Assembly: GCA_017470505.1 (NCBI GenBank)
Contig: JAFUYO010000010.1
Coordinates: forward strand, 1 to 64,000
DNA length: 64,000 nt
Source: Butyrivibrio sp.
GTDB taxonomy: Bacteria; Bacillota; Clostridia; Lachnospirales; Lachnospiraceae
Direction: 5' to 3'
Notes under the pieces: generated by a model
What the model saw: only the letters and a program-made list of their open reading frames with translations
Database searches by the model: none
Told to the model about the DNA's origin: nothing
Position numbers and translations under genes: made by a program
Shown: piece by piece, positions 1-8,741 of the stretch
Position numbering within the stretch: position 1 is the stretch's first letter
Layout of the letters: the number at the start of each line of letters is the position of its first letter

Positions 1-120
1 AACTGAACATTTTACGCAGAATGATTTTTCAAAGGCAAGGAAGAAAACGCAGACAATGCGGGCATTGTCGAGGCTTTCTGACGCAGCATTTGGGAAATCA
101 GGCAAGTAAAATGTTCAAGT
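1..120. repeat. Imperfect inverted-repeat element at window edge
   Basis: GAACATTTTAC at 5-15 is perfectly complementary to GTAAAATGTTC at 106-116, and the match continues outward with one inserted base. Near the centre, GACAATG (52-58) and CATTGTC (63-69) form a seven-pair hairpin with a CGGG loop. The element therefore folds as a long interrupted stem of about 115 bases. It carries no convincing gene; the short open frame across it is not supported by a ribosome site. It could be a MITE-like or other dispersed palindromic element, or a small RNA. It may extend left of the window. The remainder of 1-259 holds only AT-rich sequence and the tandem repeat at 195-241. Confidence 0.5.
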
Positions 121-194
121 TATTTCGCTACAGTTCCTTAGTATTTAATTACCATACATCTATTTATTTTATTTTGCTGCACACCTTTTGTCAA

Positions 195-241
195 GCCAGC
201 CGGCTCTGAGCTTTTTGCCAGCCGGCTCTGAGCTTTTTGCC
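195..241. repeat. 22-bp tandem direct repeat, 2.1 copies
   Basis: Two identical 22-base units (each containing AGCCGGCT and CTCTGAGC) lie head to tail at 195-216 and 217-238, followed by GCC. They sit just downstream of the mntP stop codon on the minus strand. The unit contains a short self-complementary core (AGCCGGCT) and a run of five T on the plus strand, so a weak terminator role is possible but not shown. Confidence 0.6.
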
Positions 242-259
242 AAAATACGCATCTGCCGC

Positions 260-898
260 TCAGATAAGCCCCTTTATACAGATCTCAATCCCGATTCCCA
301 CCAGTATGATCCCGCCGATGATCTTGGCGTTACCTGAGAACCTGGTGCCGAATTTCGTTCCGATCTTAAGCCCCAAAAAGCACACAACATGGGTCACTGC
401 CCCGATGATGAGGGCGGACAGTATCACCATCAAAAAGTCAAGGCCCTCGATCGTAAAGCCGACTGAGAGCGCATCTATCGAGGTTGCAACCCCCTGCATG
501 AAAATCTCTCTGTTTGAGATCTTTTCTTTTCCTATGGTTCCTCTTATGTCGCAGTCAGAGTTTGGACAGTCCTCGCACTTACCCTCCATTTTGCACTTTT
601 TAGACCTTACCCCTTCAATTATCAGTTTGATCCCGATATAGGATAACAACACGAGCGATATGTAGGGAATGAATTTGGAAAAGCCACCGTAAAACGTCAC
701 GGCGAAGTGAACCAGGACCCATCCGATCACGGGCATCACAAACTGAAAACAGGCGTAGACCCCCGATATGGTGATCATACGCCTCCCGGTCATCGACCTC
801 TCTGCAAAGCCGTTTGCCAGCGACACCGAAAACGCGTCCATGGCAAGGCCAAAGCCCAGTAAAATGCTGTTAAATACCAGCCACAATATAAGCGCCAT
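260..898 (-). CDS. mntP: Putative manganese efflux pump MntP
   Basis: A 212-residue, six-helix membrane protein of the MntP family, which exports Mn(II) from the cytoplasm. The first helix carries the family pattern GLAMDAFSVSLANG (about residues 17-30) and the second half repeats it as SIDALSVGFT (about 139-148); the paired Asp residues in these two helices are the ones known to be needed for transport. A cysteine-rich loop near residues 101-113 (KCKMEGKCEDCPNSDC) lies between the halves and could bind metal, which is an inference. The ATG start follows GGAGATTATT. It is the last gene of its minus-strand run, with the upstream GGDEF gene 21 bp away, so the two may be cotranscribed. Confidence 0.9.
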   Translation of the reverse strand: MALILWLVFNSILLGFGLAMDAFSVSLANGFAERSMTGRRMITISGVYACFQFVMPVIGWVLVHFAVTFYGGFSKFIPYISLVLLSYIGIKLIIEGVRSKKCKMEGKCEDCPNSDCDIRGTIGKEKISNREIFMQGVATSIDALSVGFTIEGLDFLMVILSALIIGAVTHVVCFLGLKIGTKFGTRFSGNAKIIGGIILVGIGIEICIKGLI

Positions 899-919
899 AA
901 TAATCTCCGAAAAAGCTCA

Positions 920-2662
920 TCACTCCAGGGAATAAAGTGCAAGGACATCCGCAAAGGCCCTGTAGTACTTGAACTGCATCTGATTCCACTGAGTGTACTT
1001 GCCTACACTCGAGATTATCATTATACACTCCCTGCCATCTTTGTCAAAAAACCTCATAAGTATATAGGAGAACACCCCTGATTCCCTCAGGAAATTCTTG
1101 ATGCTGCCCGCCTGCGGAGGAAGTGTGTCTATCCTGTTGACCACGATGAAATCCCTTTCTGCGATATACCTCTCCTTGGTGTCGGAATTCATTATACCCA
1201 GCATCATATCAACGGCGTGGCTGTCCTTTATCGCATCTGGTCCCGATGAGTGCCTGAACACAAAGGGATTCCCCACAAAAAGACATACATGCTGCAGATT
1301 AAAGCTCTCGGCAAATTCATCCATCAGTATTTCAACAGATGCACCCAACCCGTGGAGAGTGACGTCGAACATCTTGACTATGACATCACCCGGAGATAAT
1401 TCCCCGCGCTCATTTATCTTCTTTTTGGTCATGCTGCTCTCCCTGATTGTCTCAAGGCTGCCGTGCTTCTCCTCCGAGTATATGATGTACCTGTTCCTGC
1501 CCTTCTCCTTGGCAATGTAGAGGCAGTGGTCAGCGACCATGAAAAGATCCTCGTAGTTCTCGGCGTCATTCGGATAGACCGCAGCCCCTATTGACACCGA
1601 AAGAGGCGTGTTCTCATCAATCCCCCTGTCGGAGAAGGTAGAGCTGACCGTGTTCTTGATGCTGCGAAGATGCTGCCTTAGCTCATCCTCGCCCTTTATA
1701 TTGTCAAAGACAATGAGGAACTCATCTCCGCCGAATCTCCCTGCGACGCCCTTGTTCCCTACAACAGTCGATATGATGTCCGCCGTTCTCTTTATCACGG
1801 TATCCCCGAACTGATGGCCGTAGGTGTCGTTTATGCTCTTAAAGAAATCAATATCCACTATAGCGAGAGTCGTCCCCTCAAGAGACCTGTCATCAATCCT
1901 CTCCTGCGCTATTCTCATGATATCCGACTTGTCTACAAGCCCCGTCAGAGAGTCGTGCTTGATACTCGATGGTGCCGCCTTGCCGGACTTGGTGTCCAGG
2001 TGGATGTGCCCGACAACGCTCTCGGTGTTCTTGTAGTAAAAGACATAAGCTCCATCAAGAAGACTTGACGTAAAAGCGGGATCGTCATTTACCAGATTCC
2101 CGTCGACCCTCACGGAAAACCTCCCTGTCTTTGCCTTCATCTGCCCGATAAACGACCTCACACTGCTCTGTCCCTTTTTCCCGAGGCCCTTGCAGAGCAT
2201 ATTCTCAAAATCATCCACATCGTAGTCCCCCGAATCAAACCTTGCATTCTGGGTGTTGTAGACTTTGACAACGCTTATCTCGGGGTCATACTCAAAAAAG
2301 ACATCCTCAAAGAGCTGCAGCTGTGCCCTGTAGGTCGCGACATCCCTTATAAGCTCATTGTGCGTCAATAAAAGCTCATCAATGCTGACAATGATGAGTC
2401 TTATCATATTCGTGTTAAGCTTCCTGGCTGCCCTTACATAATATAAAGGCGCATCATCGCCGTTTAATATCCTCGTCGGGAACCATGTGTCGTCGGCGCG
2501 CTCTATATTTTCCAGGAACTCCTCCCTGTAATCCTCCGAGACATACTCCTCAAAGGCCGTTAATGTGTCGCTTCCGATTATTCCGTAGGCACGTGAGTCC
2601 GCCGATATGAGCGAGTGATTTTCACCTGAAATAACAAATTCAAGAAAGCTGATATCCTTCAA
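920..2662 (-). CDS. Diguanylate cyclase with N-terminal sensor-like and C-terminal GAF-like regions
   Basis: A 580-residue cytoplasmic protein. Residues 1-230 resemble a PAS-type sensor region, a GGDEF domain follows (about 235-395) with the starting pattern HDSLTGL and an intact GGDEF signature (GRFGGDEFLIVFD), and the last 170 residues look GAF-like. It should make cyclic-di-GMP from two GTP. The position where the RxxD inhibitory site normally sits reads GNKG, so product inhibition is not expected. Translation must start at a TTG: a stop codon lies immediately upstream in frame and AAGGAG sits eight bases before the TTG. The architecture is the same as the protein at 5901-7280, which suggests paralogues. 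The input signal is unknown. Confidence 0.88.
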   Translation of the reverse strand: MKDISFLEFVISGENHSLISADSRAYGIIGSDTLTAFEEYVSEDYREEFLENIERADDTWFPTRILNGDDAPLYYVRAARKLNTNMIRLIIVSIDELLLTHNELIRDVATYRAQLQLFEDVFFEYDPEISVVKVYNTQNARFDSGDYDVDDFENMLCKGLGKKGQSSVRSFIGQMKAKTGRFSVRVDGNLVNDDPAFTSSLLDGAYVFYYKNTESVVGHIHLDTKSGKAAPSSIKHDSLTGLVDKSDIMRIAQERIDDRSLEGTTLAIVDIDFFKSINDTYGHQFGDTVIKRTADIISTVVGNKGVAGRFGGDEFLIVFDNIKGEDELRQHLRSIKNTVSSTFSDRGIDENTPLSVSIGAAVYPNDAENYEDLFMVADHCLYIAKEKGRNRYIIYSEEKHGSLETIRESSMTKKKINERGELSPGDVIVKMFDVTLHGLGASVEILMDEFAESFNLQHVCLFVGNPFVFRHSSGPDAIKDSHAVDMMLGIMNSDTKERYIAERDFIVVNRIDTLPPQAGSIKNFLRESGVFSYILMRFFDKDGRECIMIISSVGKYTQWNQMQFKYYRAFADVLALYSLE

Positions 2663-2720
2663 CTATTCATCTCCTTAATTCGTTCACTGTAGGTTTATGA
2701 TTTTATTATAATAGAAAAAA

Positions 2721-2750
2721 TTGCTCTAAACTACAATTAAATGTTATGAT
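2721..2750 (+). promoter_or_regulatory. Candidate promoter for degV
   Basis: TTGCTC at 2721-2726 and TATGAT at 2745-2750 are separated by 18 bases and lie 35 bases before the degV start codon. The match to the vegetative consensus is moderate. The AT-rich gap also contains TATAAT on the minus strand (2704-2709) that may serve the divergent GGDEF gene. Confidence 0.4.
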
Positions 2751-2784
2751 ATAAAAAAACTAAAGTAACTCAGGAGATGAAAAA

Positions 2785-3669
2785 ATGGATTATGTAATCA
2801 GCTGCTGTTCCACTGCGGATCTCACAGCAGAACATTTTAAGGAACGCGATATCAAATATGTATGTTTTCACTTCAACATAGACGGCAAGGACTATCCTGA
2901 CGATCTTGGCGTCTCATATCCCTTTAAGGAATTCTACGCCGCCATGGCAAAGGGTGCGATGACCAAGACCTCCCAGGTGAGTGTCGGCGAATATATCACC
3001 TATTTCGAGCAGTTCCTCTCAGATGGCAAAGATATCCTCCACATGACGCTCTCATCCGGTATCTCAGGGACTCTCAACTCTGCGACCATCGCAAGAGACC
3101 AGCTCCTCGAAAAATATCCCGACAGAAAGATCTATGTTGTAGATTCACTTGCAGCCTCCGCGGGCTTCGGACTTCTCATGAACAAGCTCGCCGACCTTCG
3201 CGATGAGGGCCGCACAATAGATGAGCTCTATGAGTGGGTTATCGAGAACAGACTTAAACTTCAGCACTGGTTCTTTGTGACTGACCTCCACTATCTCGTG
3301 AGGGGCGGCCGTGTCTCCAAGGCAGCAGGACTCATCGGCGGAGCGCTCAAGATCTGTCCCCTTTTAAACGTCGACTATCAGGGCAAGCTCATCGCCAGAT
3401 CCAAGCACCGCGGCGTAAACGCAGTCATGAAGGCCCAGGTAGAAAAGATGGCAGAGCTGGCCCAAAACGGTCTTGACTACGACGGCGACTGCTACATCTC
3501 AAACTCAGACTGCTACGACTACGCAATGCAGGTCGCTGACATGATCGAGGACAAGTTCCACAACCTGAAGGGCAGGGTAAAGATAGTTTCAATCGGAACC
3601 ACAATCGGGAGCCACACAGGTCCCGGAACCGTCGCACTCTTCTTCTGGGGATCAAAGAGGGTCGACTGA
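2785..3669 (+). CDS. DegV family fatty-acid-binding protein
   Basis: A 294-residue protein covering the whole DegV fold. The N-terminal pattern CCSTADLT, the serine-rich SSGISGTLNSA (about residues 91-101) and RGGRVSKAAGLIG (about 173-185) are the family hallmarks that cradle a fatty-acid carboxylate. Family members act as FakB-type proteins that present fatty acids to the FakA kinase; no fakA is present in this window. GGAGATGAAAAA precedes the ATG. It is a single-gene unit, divergent from the GGDEF gene and ended by the hairpin at 3693-3722. Confidence 0.88.
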   Translation: MDYVISCCSTADLTAEHFKERDIKYVCFHFNIDGKDYPDDLGVSYPFKEFYAAMAKGAMTKTSQVSVGEYITYFEQFLSDGKDILHMTLSSGISGTLNSATIARDQLLEKYPDRKIYVVDSLAASAGFGLLMNKLADLRDEGRTIDELYEWVIENRLKLQHWFFVTDLHYLVRGGRVSKAAGLIGGALKICPLLNVDYQGKLIARSKHRGVNAVMKAQVEKMAELAQNGLDYDGDCYISNSDCYDYAMQVADMIEDKFHNLKGRVKIVSIGTTIGSHTGPGTVALFFWGSKRVD

Positions 3670-3692
3670 TTTTCCATCAATACACACACGAA

Positions 3693-3722
3693 AAAGGCAG
3701 AAGATTAAACTCTTCTGCCTTT
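3693..3722. terminator. Bidirectional terminator between degV and GGDEF-EAL gene
   Basis: A perfect 12-pair stem (AAAGGCAGAAGA with TCTTCTGCCTTT, six-base loop) lies between two converging genes. It overlaps the stop codon of the minus-strand gene. Short T runs occur on both sides. Confidence 0.8.
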
Positions 3723-5383
3723 CATTCGTCATAGACACCCTTTTCAAGTCTCTTTTCAAAATCTGAGGCCGGCATGGGATTGTCGTACAAAAATCCCTGT
3801 ACCACGTGACAGCCCACACTCTCAAGGAGCCTGGTCTGATCGGGTCTCTCGACTCCCTCCGTGATAACTCCTATCCCAAGCTCTTTCGCCATGGTGATGA
3901 TGTTCCGAAGAACGATCTCATCGCTCTTACTGAGCTGGTCATTGTTTATAAAAGACCTGTCTATCTTGATCACTGAAACAGGAAAATCGCGGAGTGTCGA
4001 CAACGATGAATATCCTGTTCCAAAGTCGTCAATGGCCGTCGCTATGCTCTCATCCTTGAGCCTTGATAAGAACTTCGTCATCAGGATCCTCTCGTCCTCG
4101 CTGGCCGTCTCTGTGACCTCAATCTCTATATATTTCCTCTCTATTCCGTATTCGTCTATTATCCTTGTTATATTGCCTGCAAGGTCCTTGTTGGAGAGGT
4201 CGCGCCTTGAGAAGTTGACTGACACCTGCACCGGTTCGATTCCCTTGTCTATCCAGCTTTTGATGTACTCACAGGTCTTTTTGAGGACAAAAAGATCGAG
4301 CGATGCGACCATACCCTCTCTCTCAAGGATTGGCACGAACTCCGTGGGATACAGGACAAGCCCCTGACAGAACCACCTGGCCAGAGATTCAGCCCCGACT
4401 ATCCTGCCCGTTGTGGTCTCAACCTTGGGCTGGAGATATATCTTGAATTCGTTGTTCGCCAGTGCTTCCTCGTATCTGTCCTCTATCTGCTTCTGCCTGT
4501 AGATTCTGGTGCTCATGGCCTTATTGACAAATACGTAAGGTTTGTTGGCAACATTCTTGGCGTAGTTGCAGGCCATTGATGACCTGGATATCACCTGCTC
4601 AGGGGTCTTGAGCGACTCATCTACAGCGTATATTCCGGCGACAGCCTGAACCTCAACCTCTTCGAGCCTGTCATTTTTCATGGCGTGAACGGTTATGGAG
4701 GAAATATACGAAAGAAACTTTCTGGTCCTCTCCTTCCTGATAAGGGCCGTGTAATTGTCGCCGCCAAAGTGGGCAACTATCTCTCCCTCTTCGCAGAACT
4801 CGTTGAGCTTTTTGGCGTAGCGCTTCATTATCTCGTCGCCCTCACGTATCCCGTATTTCCTGCTGATGAGCCCGAAGCTCTTAAGGTTGATATAGAAGGC
4901 GTCATATCCAAGGAGCTGTCCCTTCTCGAACTTGTCCTTGACAAAGGCTATGTATCCTCCGGAATTGGGAAGGCCTGTGAGGTACTGGGTGAGTGCACTC
5001 TTTCTGACCACGCCCGCAAGCAAAAACCTCTCCATGTGGAAGGATAATACATCAACGACTATCGAAAAAGCCTTGTACTCCTCATCTGTCCACTTCCTGC
5101 CGGCGGAAAGGAATATATAATAGCTCACCGTCCGCTCCCCCGACAAATTGCTCCTGAACTTGTAATCAGGATTCTCATTCTCGGGTCTCGGACCAAAAAG
5201 AGGAAAAACAGTGCTGGGTTCACCTGCCCTGTCTGAGTACTTTTTGTAAGAGACAACCGAAACAAGCGAACGCAAACCGAACTCCTTGGCGATATCTGAC
5301 AGCGCACTGGGGCAGATCTCGGGAGTCACTTCTTCTTCAGACAATATTTGAACAAAATTTTCAAAACATCTCTCAAATGTCAT
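3722..5383 (-). CDS. Cyclic-di-GMP phosphodiesterase with degenerate GGDEF and intact EAL domain
   Basis: A 553-residue protein. Residues 1-130 are an unassigned sensor-like region, about 135-300 are a GGDEF domain with an altered signature (HFGGDNYTAL, so E to N and F to Y), and about 310-545 are an EAL domain. The EAL catalytic set is all visible: ESLARW, VNFSRRD, EVTETA, IDDFGTGYSS, IKIDRSF, EGVE and QGF. The protein should therefore hydrolyse c-di-GMP to pGpG, with the GGDEF domain perhaps sensing GTP, as in related hybrid proteins. No strong ribosome site precedes the ATG. It lies between degV and hup as a lone gene and could be the off-switch for the Pel-type polysaccharide operon at 17-31 kb; this link is inference. 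Confidence 0.88.
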   Translation of the reverse strand: MTFERCFENFVQILSEEEVTPEICPSALSDIAKEFGLRSLVSVVSYKKYSDRAGEPSTVFPLFGPRPENENPDYKFRSNLSGERTVSYYIFLSAGRKWTDEEYKAFSIVVDVLSFHMERFLLAGVVRKSALTQYLTGLPNSGGYIAFVKDKFEKGQLLGYDAFYINLKSFGLISRKYGIREGDEIMKRYAKKLNEFCEEGEIVAHFGGDNYTALIRKERTRKFLSYISSITVHAMKNDRLEEVEVQAVAGIYAVDESLKTPEQVISRSSMACNYAKNVANKPYVFVNKAMSTRIYRQKQIEDRYEEALANNEFKIYLQPKVETTTGRIVGAESLARWFCQGLVLYPTEFVPILEREGMVASLDLFVLKKTCEYIKSWIDKGIEPVQVSVNFSRRDLSNKDLAGNITRIIDEYGIERKYIEIEVTETASEDERILMTKFLSRLKDESIATAIDDFGTGYSSLSTLRDFPVSVIKIDRSFINNDQLSKSDEIVLRNIITMAKELGIGVITEGVERPDQTRLLESVGCHVVQGFLYDNPMPASDFEKRLEKGVYDE

Positions 5384-5464
5384 AACACTGTTATTTTATA
5401 AAATATTTATAATATTTTCAACATTTTATAGCCTTTTTGGACAACAAACATAAAAAGACACAAA

Positions 5465-5491
5465 AAAAGCTGTGCAATATGCACAGCTTTT
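5465..5491 (-). terminator. Rho-independent terminator of hup
   Basis: AAAAGCTGTGCA pairs with TGCACAGCTTTT over 12 positions with a three-base loop. On the minus strand it is followed by a run of seven T and sits 25 bases after the hup stop. Confidence 0.85.
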
Positions 5492-5515
5492 CCTGCTTTA
5501 TAGAAATAAGCTTAA

Positions 5516-5794
5516 TTATTTCTTGTTTACAAGATCCTTAAGAGCCTTACCAGCCTTGAACTTGGGAGCTACAGATGCAGGAATCTTGATAGCCTCTCCG
5601 GTCTGAGGGTTCTTACCTGTTCTTGCTGCTCTCTTTGTTGTCTCGAATGTACCGAAACCTACGAGCTGAACCTTGCCCTTCTTCTTGAGCTCCTTGGTTA
5701 CTGTGTCTGTGAATGCATTCAGTGCTGCAGTTGCATCCTTCTTGGAAAGGTTAGCTTCCTTTGCAATTGCATCGATAAGTTCTGTCTTGTTCAT
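5516..5794 (-). CDS. hup: HU family DNA-binding protein
   Basis: A 92-residue histone-like protein spanning the complete HU/IHF fold. It begins MNKTELIDAIAKEA, has the core GFGTFETTKRAARTGKNPQTG (about residues 46-66) that forms the DNA-gripping beta arm, and ends with a lysine-rich tail. It bends and compacts DNA as a dimer. GGAGGAAAACCAAA precedes the ATG. The gene stands alone between two c-di-GMP genes and has its own terminator, as is usual for hup. Confidence 0.96.
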   Translation of the reverse strand: MNKTELIDAIAKEANLSKKDATAALNAFTDTVTKELKKKGKVQLVGFGTFETTKRAARTGKNPQTGEAIKIPASVAPKFKAGKALKDLVNKK

Positions 5795-5900
5795 TTTGGT
5801 TTTCCTCCAATAAGAAAATTATTTACTACATTGCCTATTCTACTACTATTTTTTTTACTTAACAACCTCAAAATGCCGAAAAAAAGCCATTTTTTGTTAA

Positions 5901-7280
5901 TTAACGTGTTTTTAATGCTATTTCTGTCATTTTGCTGAGATAAGTCAGGTCTGTAATATCGGGCTGCGGGAATTTCCTGGAAAGTTCCCTCGTGTTGTAC
6001 AGCGCGATATAGCCGTCAAAGGGCACAGACTGCATCTTGTACAAAAAGGCGTGCTTTATCCCGTTCTCCTCAAAGAACCTGAGAGGCTCCTTTGTCCTGG
6101 AGAGCTGCGTCTGCGGCGTGTCTATGACGAGAACGCCGTTTGCGTTGAATTTCGACTCAAACCCGGGCTCTGTAATGTATGAAAGCGAAGATATGCTGTC
6201 CACGATCTTGGGTATATTGGTGTTGGTTGATGACCCTGAATCTGCCACCCTCTTGTAGCCATGAAAGCTCTTTGATATATCCTTGTAAAAGATATATGCC
6301 TCATCGAGATCATAGGTGGCTGCAATCTTCATAAGAAGCGTTGTAATCGCCTCGTTCATGCTGCCAAAAAACCCGTCAATGGTATCGAGGACGAGCTTTG
6401 TCTTGTCAAGGACTGTGGCGCTATTTATCTTAACCGTGCTCTCATCCAGCTCCCCGTTTACGACCTTGCCGTGTATATCGGGATTGTAGATGACATAGCG
6501 GTTCTTGCCTCTGTTCTTGGCTCTGTAGAGCATCCTGTCCGCCAGGTTAAAGAGATCCTCATAGTTATCAACATAGCTGGGATAGGTTCCTAATCCCATC
6601 GAAACAGTGACCTGCGGAAAGCCGTTCTGATCGATGTGCGTGGCCTCAACCCTCTCCCTTATGCCCTTTAAGTAGACACGCAGGTCAGACTTGTCCTCGA
6701 TATCGTCAATTATCAGCATGAGCTCGTCGCCGCCGATCCTCCCGGCCCTTCCGTCCTTACCCAGGACCTCCATGATGATGCCGGCAACCTCCCTCAGAAC
6801 CTTGTCGCCAAAGGCGTGGCCGAAAGAGTCATTTATCTGCTTGAAATTGTCTATATCGACTATGCAGAGGTTGACAAAGTGCCTGCTCTGCGAGGTGCAG
6901 AGCTTTTTGGCGTAGTCGGTAATGGCCTTCTTGTTGTAAAGACCTGTCAGGTAATCAATCTCCGTGGCTCTGATGTCGCCCTCAATATGGGCGATGTCCT
7001 GGAAATTGATGTGAATCGTACCGTCATCAGCCTTCTCACACCCTGCCGTCACCCAGCTGTACTCGCCGTTTTTCTTGCACATGCGAAAGCACAAAGACAC
7101 CTTGTCCTGAGAGGACAGCGTCTCCACCATCTCATACAGAAGATGCTGATCATCAGGGTGAACATTCGCGAAGATGGTTTCGGAACCATCCTCGCAAACA
7201 TAATCCCTGTAATTGTCATCCACTGAAATGATATCAAGTTCTGTATTTGCTACGATCAGTCCGTCTTTCAGTGTAGTCAT
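5901..7280 (-). CDS. Diguanylate cyclase with PAS-like N-terminus and GAF-like C-terminus
   Basis: A 459-residue protein. Residues 1-115 are PAS-like (GLIVANTELDIISVDDNY, then NVHPDDQ), about 117-280 are a GGDEF domain (DYLTGLYNKKA, DIDNFKQIND) with signature GGDEL, and the rest is GAF-like. GGDEL variants are usually active, so cyclic-di-GMP synthesis is expected. The RxxD inhibitory position reads GKDG, so feedback control is not expected. The start is set at the ATG reading MTTLKDGLIV because an upstream ATG would lie inside the phosphofructokinase gene; this leaves 22 bases between the two genes, so they are probably one transcript. The layout matches the protein at 920-2662. Confidence 0.85.
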   Translation of the reverse strand: MTTLKDGLIVANTELDIISVDDNYRDYVCEDGSETIFANVHPDDQHLLYEMVETLSSQDKVSLCFRMCKKNGEYSWVTAGCEKADDGTIHINFQDIAHIEGDIRATEIDYLTGLYNKKAITDYAKKLCTSQSRHFVNLCIVDIDNFKQINDSFGHAFGDKVLREVAGIIMEVLGKDGRAGRIGGDELMLIIDDIEDKSDLRVYLKGIRERVEATHIDQNGFPQVTVSMGLGTYPSYVDNYEDLFNLADRMLYRAKNRGKNRYVIYNPDIHGKVVNGELDESTVKINSATVLDKTKLVLDTIDGFFGSMNEAITTLLMKIAATYDLDEAYIFYKDISKSFHGYKRVADSGSSTNTNIPKIVDSISSLSYITEPGFESKFNANGVLVIDTPQTQLSRTKEPLRFFEENGIKHAFLYKMQSVPFDGYIALYNTRELSRKFPQPDITDLTYLSKMTEIALKTR

Positions 7281-7302
7281 TTTAATGCCCTGCAATATTT
7301 TT

Positions 7303-8562
7303 TTACAGAATATCCTGGAATCCGGGTCTGTAGAGATGTCTCGGGATACCATCAACCATGATGGGTCCTACATCGCCCTGGATAAGAGGTCTTACATATG
7401 TAATGAACTCCTGTGTCACATAGGTTCCGTCCTTGCTGATCCACTCTCTCGGAACAGTGCGCTCGTCGTTGGCGATCTTGTGAACATCCTTGACCTCTGT
7501 TCCTGCCTGATAAGGATCGTCGGAAAGTCTCTCGATTACAACCATCTTGCCTGAATCGCCCTCGTCAGCTGCCTTCATGGCTGTACCGCCGACCTCATAT
7601 GCCTCGAGGATATCCACACGTGATGCGCAGTGGCTCGCTGCTCTCTGAAGTGTTGAGAGCTCGATGGCACGTGTCTTGCAACCGCACTCTGTAGAAACAA
7701 CGTTGCAGAGATATCTTGCAGTACCTGTGAGCTGCTTGTGTCCGAATGCATCTACGTACTCAACGGAGTTGTCGAGATCGCTGACATACTTGCCGTCCTT
7801 GGTCCTGATTCCCTCGGAGACAGCGATAACTATTGAAGCCTTGTTCTTCAGAAGAGCCTTGACCTTCTTGAGGAATGCGTCCATATCGAAAGGAATCTCA
7901 GGAAGATAGATCGCGTCAGGTCCGTCGCAGTCCTCGCCCTTTGCAAGAGCTGTCGCACCTGTGAGCCATCCTGCATTTCTTCCCATGACCTCAACGATGA
8001 TAACCTGACCGTGGGTGGTCTCAAGTGACCAGCTGTCTCTGATGATCTCTTTTACAGAAGTTCCGATATACTTGGCTGCTGAGCCGTATCCGGGTGTATG
8101 GTCAGTAAGAGCAAGGTCGTTGTCTATAGTCTTGGGGCAGCCTACAAATCTGATAGCTGAACCTGTTATGATAGCGTAATCAGAGAGCTTCTTGATGGTA
8201 TCCATCGAGTCGTTGCCGCCGATGTAGATGAAGCAGTCGATCTCGAGCTTGTCAAGGATCTGGAAGATCTTCTCATAGATCTCTTTGCTCTCGAAGATCT
8301 CAGGAAGCTTGAATCTGCATGATCCGAGATATGCTGAAGGTGTTCTCTTCAAAAGCTCTATATCCAGACCTGACTGGATGTGATCGGACAGATCGACATA
8401 TCTGCCCTCCATGAGTCCCTGAACACCATGGATCATTCCGTAAACCTTCTTGTATCCACGGTCGATGGCAGTCCTGTAAACACCTGCAAGCGAGGAGTTG
8501 ATGGCCGCTGTAGGGCCTCCTGACTGTCCAACAATTACGTTACGTTTTACCTTGTGTGCCAT
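7303..8562 (-). CDS. pfp: Pyrophosphate-dependent 6-phosphofructokinase
   Basis: A 419-residue phosphofructokinase. It opens with VGQSGGPTAAINSS, has the phosphoryl-donor motif GGNDSMDT (about residues 115-122) and PKTIDND (about 143-149). In this superfamily a Lys in PKTIDND, rather than Gly, marks the PPi-dependent enzymes, so the reaction should be reversible fructose-6-phosphate plus PPi to fructose-1,6-bisphosphate plus phosphate. The substrate motif MGRNAGWL (about 194-201) is present. AAAGGGG precedes the ATG. It is the first gene of a pair with the downstream GGDEF gene, joining a glycolytic step to c-di-GMP synthesis on one likely transcript. Confidence 0.9.
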   Translation of the reverse strand: MAHKVKRNVIVGQSGGPTAAINSSLAGVYRTAIDRGYKKVYGMIHGVQGLMEGRYVDLSDHIQSGLDIELLKRTPSAYLGSCRFKLPEIFESKEIYEKIFQILDKLEIDCFIYIGGNDSMDTIKKLSDYAIITGSAIRFVGCPKTIDNDLALTDHTPGYGSAAKYIGTSVKEIIRDSWSLETTHGQVIIVEVMGRNAGWLTGATALAKGEDCDGPDAIYLPEIPFDMDAFLKKVKALLKNKASIVIAVSEGIRTKDGKYVSDLDNSVEYVDAFGHKQLTGTARYLCNVVSTECGCKTRAIELSTLQRAASHCASRVDILEAYEVGGTAMKAADEGDSGKMVVIERLSDDPYQAGTEVKDVHKIANDERTVPREWISKDGTYVTQEFITYVRPLIQGDVGPIMVDGIPRHLYRPGFQDIL

Positions 8563-8690
8563 ATAAATTAATCCCCTTTCAAATTTATATCGTTTGTCAC
8601 ATAAACTATATTATAAGTGATTAAACGTTTACTGTCACGATTTCATTTAAAACTTTAAGAGCACAAATACGCAATACTTTTTTCTACACA

Positions 8691-8720
8691 AAAAGGGAAC
8701 TTCCTCATCGAAGCCCCCTT
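8691..8720 (-). terminator. Weak terminator after the small membrane protein gene
   Basis: AAGGG...TTC pairs with GAA...CCCTT around a six-base loop, with a three-base internal mismatch on each side. A T run follows on the minus strand. It lies about 20 bases after the stop codon of the gene at 8742-8957. Confidence 0.45.
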
Positions 8721-8741
8721 CACCATACAACAGTATTAAAT

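Noticed and set aside
21-209. 62-codon open frame at the window start
   Set aside because: It runs across the inverted-repeat element, has no ribosome site and no family resemblance.
7281-7355. N-terminal extension of the GGDEF protein overlapping phosphofructokinase
   Set aside because: The extension lies within the end of another gene, and an ATG after it gives a clean 22-base gap and the expected domain start.
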